From contig JALFOM010000045.1 in NCBI GenBank assembly GCA_022782265.1, forward strand, positions 1 through 37,206: a stretch of DNA of 37,206 bases, read 5' to 3'. Shown in pieces: positions 31,442-37,206 of the stretch. The first letter of the stretch is position 1; each line of letters begins with the position of its first letter. The notes under the pieces were generated by a model. The model was given only the letters and a program-made list of their open reading frames with translations, searched no databases and was not told the origin of the DNA. Made by a program: the position numbers and the translations under genes. This DNA comes from Clostridiales bacterium. GTDB lineage: Bacteria > Bacillota > Clostridia > Oscillospirales > Oscillospiraceae.

Positions 31442-32671
31442 ATGAAAGCTGAGAGAGGATTTCCCCGTTTCATCATCACCCCGAAAGGCACCAGATGGGT
31501 GGAGCAGGGGCACCCGTGGATCTACGCGGACGAGGTGATCCGGGAGGAGGGAGCCTGCGAAAACGGCGCCCTGGCCGATGCGGTCAGCGAAAAGGGCAAG
31601 TATCTGGGCACCGGCTTTGTCAGCCGGGAGAGCAAAATCCGCCTGCGGCTTCTCTCCCGCAACGCAAACGACCGCTTTGACCAGGCCTTCTGGAAACGCC
31701 GGATCAAATATGCCTGGGACTACCGCAAAACGGTCATGGGGGAGGACATCTCCTGCTGCCGGGTTATTTTCGGCGAGGCGGACAGCTTCCCCGGCCTGAC
31801 GGTGGACCGCTTTTCGGATATTTTAGTGACCCAGACCCTGTCCGTGGGCATGGAAAAAATCAAGCCCATGCTGTTTCCGCTGCTGGTTCAGGTACTCCGG
31901 GAGGACGGGCAGGAGATCCGGGGCATATACGAGAGAAATGACGTGGCCATCCGCGCCCTGGAGGGCATGGAGCAGAACAAGGGCTGGTTCCCCCTTGCCG
32001 GGGAGACGCCCCCGGACAGCACAATCACGGAAATCTGTGAAAACGGCATAGTTTACAGCGTGGACGTGGAAAACGGGCAGAAAACCGGCTTTTTCCTGGA
32101 TCAGAAATATAACCGTCTGGCGGTGGCCCGGCTTGCCAAAGGCCGCCGGGTGCTGGACTGCTTCACCCATACCGGCTCCTTTGCCCTGAACGCAGCCAAA
32201 GGCGGGGCGGAGCATGTGACGGCGGTGGATGTGTCCGCCTCCGCCATTGAGATGGCAAGGGCCAACGCCAGGCGCAACGGCCTTGAGGAGAAAATGGACT
32301 TTATCACTGCCGATGTGTTCGACCTGCTGCCGGAGCTTGCCGCCAAAGGCAAGGCGCCCTATGATTTCATCATCCTTGACCCGCCGGCCTTCACCAAGTC
32401 CCGAAAAACCGTGAACAGTGCCGAGCGGGGCTATAAGGAGATCAACCTGCGGGCGTTGAAGCTGCTGCCCCGGGGCGGCTATTTTGCCACCGCCTCATGC
32501 AGCCACTTTATGCCCTCGGAGCTGTTTGTGAAGATGCTCCGCTCCGCCGCCCTGGACGCGGGGGTGGAGCTGCGCCAGATCGAAGCCCGCCAGCAGGCCC
32601 CCGACCACCCCATCCTCTGGAACGTGCCGGAGACGGATTATCTGAAGTTCTATATCTTCCAGGTGGTGTAA
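31442..32671 (+). CDS. RlmI-type class I rRNA (cytosine-C5) methyltransferase
   Basis: A 409-residue protein with the RlmI architecture. An N-terminal PUA-like RNA-binding domain (GTRWVEQGHPWIYADEV and KGKYLGTGFVS) and a central domain (RVIFGEADSFPGLTVDRFSD) precede a Rossmann methyltransferase domain with RRVLDCFTHTGSFALNAA, then TAVDVSASAIEMAR. The catalytic-loop motif DPPAFTKSRK is followed by TASCSHF with the likely catalytic Cys. The E. coli enzyme makes m5C1962 in 23S rRNA. The gene stands alone, just upstream of the tracrRNA, and has no visible functional link to the CRISPR genes. Confidence 0.93.
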   Translation: MKAERGFPRFIITPKGTRWVEQGHPWIYADEVIREEGACENGALADAVSEKGKYLGTGFVSRESKIRLRLLSRNANDRFDQAFWKRRIKYAWDYRKTVMGEDISCCRVIFGEADSFPGLTVDRFSDILVTQTLSVGMEKIKPMLFPLLVQVLREDGQEIRGIYERNDVAIRALEGMEQNKGWFPLAGETPPDSTITEICENGIVYSVDVENGQKTGFFLDQKYNRLAVARLAKGRRVLDCFTHTGSFALNAAKGGAEHVTAVDVSASAIEMARANARRNGLEEKMDFITADVFDLLPELAAKGKAPYDFIILDPPAFTKSRKTVNSAERGYKEINLRALKLLPRGGYFATASCSHFMPSELFVKMLRSAALDAGVELRQIEARQQAPDHPILWNVPETDYLKFYIFQVV

Positions 32672-32689
32672 AACTGCTCGGTAAAGGGC

Positions 32690-32718
32690 TTGCAATTACA
32701 AAAAAATTGGTGTATTAT
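32690..32718 (+). promoter_or_regulatory. Promoter of the tracrRNA
   Basis: TTGCAA (32690-32695), a 17-base spacer and TATTAT (32713-32718). Transcription would begin near 32725, just before the anti-repeat. Confidence 0.65.
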
Positions 32719-32724
32719 ACCATT

Positions 32725-32820
32725 GTTCTTATACCATACCAAGAACGATTCAGGTTACTATGATAAGGTAGTACACCGAAGAGCTCTAACGCCTCGCTTT
32801 GCGGGGCGTTATCTCTTATC
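32725..32820 (+). ncRNA. tracrRNA of the type II-C CRISPR system
   Basis: A gene-free 180-base gap before cas9 holds all tracrRNA parts in order. A promoter precedes an anti-repeat at about 32731-32764, ending in GGTTACTATGAT. This is followed by AAGG and a stem that pairs ACTA with TAGT and GGT with ACC, then a 10-bp terminator hairpin (32788-32797 with 32801-32810, loop TTT) and ATCTCTTATC. GGTTACTATGATAAGG closely resembles the Geobacillus Cas9 tracrRNA, whose partner repeat starts GTCATAGTTCC. By complement, the unseen CRISPR repeat should start like RTCATAGT, contain CCTGAATCGTTCTTGG and end near TATGGTATAA. The 5' and 3' ends given are estimates. Confidence 0.82.
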
Positions 32821-32853
32821 ACCATACATTATCAGGAGACAGGAGGAGAAAAT

Positions 32854-35800
32854 ATGCACCCCTATGGCATCGGTTTGGATATCGGCGTGACCTCAGTGGG
32901 CTGGGCCGTCCTGGCACTGGACGGGGAGGAGAAGCCCCGGGGCATTATCGACATGGGCAGCCGGATTTTCGACGCGGCAGAGCATCCGAAAACCGGCGCG
33001 TCTCTGGCCCTTCCCCGCCGGGAGGCCAGAAGCGCAAGACGCCGCCTTCGCCGGCACAGGCACAGAAAAGAGCGCATCAGAGAGCTGATCGTCTCGTCCG
33101 GGCTGCTGGGGCGGGAGGAGCTGGACCGGCTTTTTGACGGGCAGCTGACGGACGTCTACGCCCTGCGGGTGAAAGCCCTGGACGGGAAGCTGAGCCGGGA
33201 AGAATTTGCCCGGGTGCTGCTCCACCTGGCCCAGCGGAGAGGCTTCCGCTCCAACCGGAAGAACGCCGGGGACAAGGAAGAGGGAAAGCTGCTTGAAGCG
33301 GTGGGCGAGAACAAAAAGCGCATGGAGGCCATGGGCTACCGCACCGCCGGAGAGATGCTGCTGAAGGATGAGACCTTTGCCCGGTATAAGCGCAACAAGG
33401 GCGGGCAATATATCGCCACCATCACCCGGGATATGACGGAGGACGAGGCCAGAAAAATCTTTGCGGCCCAGCGGAGCTTCGGCGCGGACTTTGCCGGAGC
33501 GGAGCTGGAGGAAGCCTATCTGGAAATTCTGCTGAGCCAGCGCTCCTTTGACGAGGGGCCGGGAGGGGAAAGTCCCTACGGCGGCAGCCAGATCGGAAAG
33601 ATGATCGGCAAATGCACTTTCGAGGAGGGAGAGCTTCGGGCGGCCAAGGCCAGCTATTCCTTTGAATACTTCACCCTACTGCAGAAAATCAACCATATCC
33701 GCGTTCTCCGGGGCGGCGACAGCCGGCCGCTCACCGCCGGGGAGCGGGAGAAGCTCATTGCGCTCGCCCACAAAACGGAGAATCTGAACTATCTGCAGAT
33801 CAGAAAAGAGCTGGGCCTTTCCCCGGAGGAGCGCTTCAACACCCTGCGCTATTCTGCGGATGACGGTCCGGAGACGGCGGAAAAGAAGGAAAAATTCTGC
33901 TATCTGAAGGCCTATCACCAGATGCGCCGGGCGGCGGAACGGGCCTGCAAGGGCAGCTTTGCCGCGCTGAGTATTGAGCAGAGAAACGCTGTCGGCACGG
34001 TTTTAAGCATCTATAAATCCTCCGCAAAGATAAGGGAGGGGCTTGCTGCCGCAGAAATACCGGATATCCTGATCGACCAGTTCGAGGGACTGAATTTTTC
34101 CAAATTCGGGCACCTGTCCGTGAAAGCCTGCAACAGGCTGATCCCCTATCTGGAACAGGGCATGAACTATAATGACGCCTGCGCTGCCGCAGGCTATGAT
34201 TTCCGGGGACATGAAGGCGGAGAAAAACATTTTACGCTGCCCCCTCTGCCCGATGACCAGAACGAGATCACAAGCCCGGTGGTGCTCCGCGCCGTTTCCC
34301 AGACCATCAAGGTGGTCAACGCCATTATCCGCAAGCAGGGGACAAGCCCCACCTATATCAATATTGAGCTGGCCAGAGAGATGGCCAAGGATTTTTCCGA
34401 ACGAAAAAAGCTGGAAAAGGAGATGGACGAAAACCGGGCCAGAAACGAGCGGGCCATGGAGCGGATCAGAAACGAATACGGCAAGACGGACGCCACAGGC
34501 CAGGATCTGGTCAAGCTGAAGCTGTATGAGGAGCAGGGCGGCGTCTGTGCCTATTCCCAGAAACAGATGTCTCTTGCCCGGCTTTTCGCGCCCAACTATG
34601 CCGAGGTGGACCATATTGTACCGTACAGCCTCAGCTTTGACGACAGCTATAAAAACAAGGTACTGGTGCTGACGGAGGAGAACCGGAACAAGGGAAACCG
34701 CCTGCCCCTGCAATATCTGACCGGGCAGCGGAGAGAGAACTTTATTGTTTGGGTGAACAGCGCTGTCAGGGATCAGCGGAAGAAACGGCTGCTGCTGAAA
34801 GAGGGCTTTACCCCGGAGGATGAGCAGAATTTCAAAGAACGGAATCTGCAGGACACCAAGACCATGTCCCGCTTTCTGCTCAATTATATACGGGATAACC
34901 TGGAATTTGCCCCCTCGGACAAGGGCCGGAAAAAGCGGGTTACCGCGGTCAACGGTGCGGTGACTTCCTACATGCGCAAGCGCTGGGGCATAACGAAGAT
35001 CAGGGAGGACGGAGACCTGCACCACGCGGTGGACGCGGTGGTCATCGCCTGTACCACCGACGGCATGATCCAGCAGCTTTCCCGCTACGCCGCCTTCAGG
35101 GAGTGCGAATACAGCCAGACGGAGGCGGGCAGCGTGGCCGTTGATCCCCAAACCGGCGAGGTGCTGCGCCAATTCCCCTATCCCTGGCCTCAGTTCCGCA
35201 AGGAGCTGGAAGCCCGGCTCTGTAACGATCCCTCCCGGGTGATCGCCGGGCTGCGTCTGCCCTTCTACATGGAGGAGGACGCGCCGGAAGCGCGGCCGCT
35301 GTTTGTCTCAAGAATGCCCCGGCGCAAAGTGACCGGGGCCGCCCACAAGGACACGGTAAAGAGCGCAAAAGCCGCGGATGAAGGACTTGCCATTGTCAAG
35401 CGGCCCCTGACGGCGCTGAAGCTGGACAAGGACGGGGAGATTGCCGACTATTACATGCCCCAGAGCGACAGACTGCTGTATGAAGCGCTGAAAGCCAGAT
35501 TGCGGCAGTTCGGCGGCGACGGCGCAAAAGCCTTTGCCGAGCCCTTTTATAAGCCCAAAAGCGACGGAACGCCCGGCCCCCTGGTGAACAAGGTGAAGCT
35601 CTGTGAGCCCACCACCCTCAATGTCCCGGTACAGCAGGACACGGCCATTGCGGACAACGACTCCATGGTGCGCATTGACGTTTTCCATGTGGAGGGAGAC
35701 GGCTATTATCTTGTACCTATCTATGTGGCGGACACCCTGAAGCCGGTGCTGCCAAACCGGGCTTGTGTGGCAGCTAAACCATACGAGGATTGGAAAGAGA

Positions 35801-36120
35801 TGAAAGACGAGGATTTTGTTTTTTCTCTTTACCCCAATGATTTGATTAAAGTTGTCCATAAGCGAGGGCTTGAGCTTACCAAAATACATAAGGAGAGTTC
35901 GCTTCCGTCTACTATTGAGTCAAAATGTATAATGATGTACTATAGTGGTACAGATATTTCCAGCGCTGGTATCGTATGTATAACACATGACAATACATAC
36001 AGAAAGAAAATAGGTATAAAAACTCTTGAAAAGCTGGAAAAGTATACAGTGGACGTCCTGGGTGAAGTCCACCCGGTGAAAAAGGAAAAGAGACAGAGCT
36101 TCGGCGGGAAAGGAGCTTGA
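32854..36120 (+). CDS. cas9: CRISPR-associated endonuclease Cas9, type II-C
   Basis: A 1088-residue Cas9, nearly the length of the Geobacillus enzyme. It binds crRNA-tracrRNA and cuts target DNA with two nuclease sites. RuvC-I is GIGLDIGVTSVGWAV with D9; the Arg-rich bridge helix (PRREARSARRRLRRHRHRK) lies at about 50-70. RuvC-II is YINIELAREM with E505. The HNH site is AEVDHIVPYSLSFDDSYKN with D586 and H587 and the downstream Asn in ENRNKGNR. RuvC-III is LHHAVDAVVIA with H724 and D727. All catalytic residues are present, so it should be active. The wedge and PAM-interacting region begins near residue 800. GGAGGAG precedes the ATG. The last ~100 codons are markedly AT-rich. cas1 starts two bases after the stop. 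Confidence 0.97.
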   Translation: MHPYGIGLDIGVTSVGWAVLALDGEEKPRGIIDMGSRIFDAAEHPKTGASLALPRREARSARRRLRRHRHRKERIRELIVSSGLLGREELDRLFDGQLTDVYALRVKALDGKLSREEFARVLLHLAQRRGFRSNRKNAGDKEEGKLLEAVGENKKRMEAMGYRTAGEMLLKDETFARYKRNKGGQYIATITRDMTEDEARKIFAAQRSFGADFAGAELEEAYLEILLSQRSFDEGPGGESPYGGSQIGKMIGKCTFEEGELRAAKASYSFEYFTLLQKINHIRVLRGGDSRPLTAGEREKLIALAHKTENLNYLQIRKELGLSPEERFNTLRYSADDGPETAEKKEKFCYLKAYHQMRRAAERACKGSFAALSIEQRNAVGTVLSIYKSSAKIREGLAAAEIPDILIDQFEGLNFSKFGHLSVKACNRLIPYLEQGMNYNDACAAAGYDFRGHEGGEKHFTLPPLPDDQNEITSPVVLRAVSQTIKVVNAIIRKQGTSPTYINIELAREMAKDFSERKKLEKEMDENRARNERAMERIRNEYGKTDATGQDLVKLKLYEEQGGVCAYSQKQMSLARLFAPNYAEVDHIVPYSLSFDDSYKNKVLVLTEENRNKGNRLPLQYLTGQRRENFIVWVNSAVRDQRKKRLLLKEGFTPEDEQNFKERNLQDTKTMSRFLLNYIRDNLEFAPSDKGRKKRVTAVNGAVTSYMRKRWGITKIREDGDLHHAVDAVVIACTTDGMIQQLSRYAAFRECEYSQTEAGSVAVDPQTGEVLRQFPYPWPQFRKELEARLCNDPSRVIAGLRLPFYMEEDAPEARPLFVSRMPRRKVTGAAHKDTVKSAKAADEGLAIVKRPLTALKLDKDGEIADYYMPQSDRLLYEALKARLRQFGGDGAKAFAEPFYKPKSDGTPGPLVNKVKLCEPTTLNVPVQQDTAIADNDSMVRIDVFHVEGDGYYLVPIYVADTLKPVLPNRACVAAKPYEDWKEMKDEDFVFSLYPNDLIKVVHKRGLELTKIHKESSLPSTIESKCIMMYYSGTDISSAGIVCITHDNTYRKKIGIKTLEKLEKYTVDVLGEVHPVKKEKRQSFGGKGA
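35761..36060 (+). other. AT-rich patch within the PAM-interacting part of cas9
   Basis: Hand counts give 43% GC for 35761-35820 and about 36% for 35821-36060, against about 72% for 32881-32940 and 53% for the final 60 bases. The patch codes for residues about 970-1069 of Cas9 and keeps the frame. Codon choice changes as well (AAA, TAT, ATA, ACA become common). Confidence 0.8.
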
Positions 36121-36122
36121 AA

Positions 36123-37022
36123 ATGGCTTTTCGCAACATTATCGTAGAGAGCCCGGCGCACATCTGCGTGAAAAACCGTCAGTTAGTCATCCGGACGGAC
36201 GGGGAGAGAAGTCTGCCCATAGAGGATATCTCCGCCGTTTTATTGGAAAGCAACCAGTCCACCATCACAACAGCCGCGCTGTCCCAACTGGGACAGCGCG
36301 GCTGCGCTCTTTTTGTCTGCGATGAAAAGCATCTGCCCTGCGCGGTGCTCACCGGTTTTGCCCGGCACAGCAGGGAGCTTGGCGTGCTGCAAAGCCAGCT
36401 CAGTGCCGGGGAGGTGCTGAAAAAACGCCTGTGGCAGAGCATCGTCAAGGCCAAAATCAGCAATCAGGCGGAGTGCCTGCGACTCTGCGGAAAAGAAGAA
36501 GCAGCGGAGGGACTGGCGCAGATGGCGGTATCCGTGCGCTCCGGGGACAGCGGCAATACGGAGGCGGCTGCCGCGGCCCGGTATTTTCCCGCCCTTTTCG
36601 GAAAGGGCTTCACCAGAAACGGAGAAAACGGGATCAATTCCGCCCTGAACTACGGTTACGCGGTGCTGCGGGGCTGCATGGCCCAGTGTCTGGCGGTGTA
36701 CGGCTTTCTTCCGGCGCTGGGTCTGCACCACAGAAATGAACTGAACAGCTTCAATCTGGCCGATGACCTGATGGAGCCCTTCCGCCCGCTGGTGGACCTG
36801 CTGGTTTCGGTCTGCTATGAAGGGGAGGCGGTTTTAAGCCCGGGAAATAAAAGGCAGCTGTTCAACTGCCTGAATCTGGACATTCTCTCCGGCGGCCAGC
36901 GGCACAGCACGGCCTACGCCATGGAGCGGCTGGTACACAGTCTGGCCCGCTCCCTGGAAAGGGGAGAGGCGGTGCTGATGCTGCCGGAGCTTCTGGACCT
37001 GAAGCAGCACTGCTATGAATAA
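36123..37022 (+). CDS. cas1: CRISPR-associated integrase Cas1, type II
   Basis: A 299-residue Cas1, the metal-dependent integrase that inserts new spacers with Cas2. The N-terminal beta domain contains LPIEDISAVLLES. The catalytic triad is E147 (NTEAAAAARYFPALFG), H202/H203 (GLHHRNELNSFNLADDL) and E218 or D215 in ADDLMEPFRPLVD, with spacing like that of the S. pyogenes enzyme. The ATG lies two bases after cas9 with GGAG in the cas9 end; an in-frame TTG at 36117 is unlikely. The gene looks intact, but its partner cas2 is broken, so spacer uptake is probably lost. Residues 50-61 are encoded by a perfect DNA hairpin. Confidence 0.96.
   Translation: MAFRNIIVESPAHICVKNRQLVIRTDGERSLPIEDISAVLLESNQSTITTAALSQLGQRGCALFVCDEKHLPCAVLTGFARHSRELGVLQSQLSAGEVLKKRLWQSIVKAKISNQAECLRLCGKEEAAEGLAQMAVSVRSGDSGNTEAAAAARYFPALFGKGFTRNGENGINSALNYGYAVLRGCMAQCLAVYGFLPALGLHHRNELNSFNLADDLMEPFRPLVDLLVSVCYEGEAVLSPGNKRQLFNCLNLDILSGGQRHSTAYAMERLVHSLARSLERGEAVLMLPELLDLKQHCYE
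36271..36304 (+). repeat. Perfect 16-bp inverted repeat inside cas1
   Basis: CAGCCGCGCTGTCCCA (36271-36286) and its exact complement (36289-36304) flank just two bases (AC). It encodes residues AALSQLGQRGCA of Cas1. As DNA it could form a cruciform, and as RNA a very stable hairpin near the start of the cas1 message. Confidence 0.85.
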
Positions 37023-37092
37023 GTTTATGAGAATACTGGTGTTTTTTGACCTGCCGGTAAAAACCAAAAAGGAGCATTCCTGTAACTCGTAA
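37015..37092 (+). pseudogene. cas2: cas2, interrupted after about 20 codons
   Basis: The reading frame starts inside the end of cas1 (ATG at 37015) and gives MNKFMRILVFFDLPVKTKKE, the first beta strand of Cas2 with its conserved Asp in FFDLPV. It then changes to unrelated codons (HSCNS) and stops at 37090-37092. A normal Cas2 has about 90-110 residues, so at least 75 are missing. The break is near 37075, where mobile-element sequence seems to begin. The remainder of cas2 may survive on the far side of the element, outside the window. The N-terminal fragment alone cannot form the Cas2 fold. Confidence 0.85.
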
Positions 37093-37206
37093 AACGCGCC
37101 AATTGAAAAAAGAAGAACCTCACGATAAAATTGAGGTGCATCTGGCAGGATGTAACAACCCAATCAAACCGGAGGTTCACCATGAATTATACACAGAATA
37201 GCAAGA
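37076..37206 (+). mobile_element. Left end of an insertion element in cas2, probably IS110 family
   Basis: From about 37076 the sequence no longer fits cas2. About 105 non-coding bases lead to a strong ribosome site (GGAGG at 37171-37175) and an open frame beginning MNYTQNSK. The non-coding part has a hairpin (ACCTCA at 37117-37122 with TGAGGT at 37132-37137). No terminal inverted repeat is evident, which suits IS110. The exact left boundary, the right end and any target duplication cannot be seen. Confidence 0.6.
37182..37206 (+). CDS. Start of a recombinase/transposase gene, IS110-like, cut by the window edge
   Basis: Eight codons are visible: MNYTQNSK. From memory this matches the usual N-terminus of Firmicutes IS110-family DEDD recombinases, which begin M-x-Y-x-Q-N-x-K before a conserved VGxD/VGID motif; that motif lies outside the window. 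The ribosome site GGAGG is seven bases upstream. The assignment rests on a very short stretch and on the interruption of cas2. Confidence 0.5.

Noticed and set aside
37093-37206. CRISPR array at the right end of the locus
   Set aside because: No repeated unit matching the complement of the tracrRNA anti-repeat was found here or elsewhere in the window. The sequence after cas2 is a mobile element.

Overview
The window looks like chromosome from a GC-rich anaerobic Clostridia member, probably an Oscillospirales gut lineage. This placement is inferred from gene content, not from a database search: an Fe-S 2-hydroxyacyl-CoA dehydratase, a Re-type citrate synthase, TTG/GTG starts behind strong Shine-Dalgarno sites, near-consensus sigma-A promoters, and Firmicutes families such as AlaX, YceD-L32, Der-PlsY, AzlCD and BlaI/BlaR. 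Coding is dense. No gene-free stretch exceeds 300 bases; the longest (12787-13067 and 13886-14108) hold hairpins and terminators. No rRNA or tRNA gene was seen.

Positions 1-8491 run on the minus strand: a 2-hydroxyacyl-CoA dehydratase operon (two subunits, a 74-residue membrane protein, and the activator ATPase cut by the window edge), an alanyl-tRNA editing protein, an ABC-F ATPase with an unusual second nucleotide site, a CDF metal transporter and an RluA-type pseudouridine synthase. A divergent promoter pair with overlapping -35 boxes at 8547-8597 separates this from the plus-strand yceD-rpmF pair, a DUF512 radical SAM protein, der and a divergent plsY. Two small plus-strand genes (an 11-residue-repeat protein and a DUF5655 protein) follow.

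At 14109-19583 an FtsX-type ABC exporter (minus) faces a BlaI-type repressor and M56 BlaR-type sensor (plus) across a shared control region. Next is a plus-strand operon for the oxidative half of the TCA cycle: Re-citrate synthase, GntR regulator, aconitase and NAD-isocitrate dehydrogenase. A perfect 22-bp palindrome lies over its promoter. Together these enzymes would make 2-oxoglutarate for glutamate synthesis. Positions 24886-32671 carry ordinary genes: a radical SAM protein, alpha/beta hydrolase, AzlC/AzlD, patatin, PNPOx-family protein, CsaA, an EamA transporter, RlmA-type and RlmI-type methyltransferases.

The right end is the most distinctive part. It is a type II-C CRISPR-Cas locus: a tracrRNA with its own promoter and terminator, an 1088-residue Cas9 resembling the Geobacillus (GeoCas9) type, cas1, and a cas2 broken after about 20 codons by an element whose first codons look like an IS110-family recombinase. 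The last part of cas9, coding the PAM-interacting region, drops to about 36% GC, suggesting replacement by recombination. The CRISPR array is not inside the window and presumably lies beyond the insertion.
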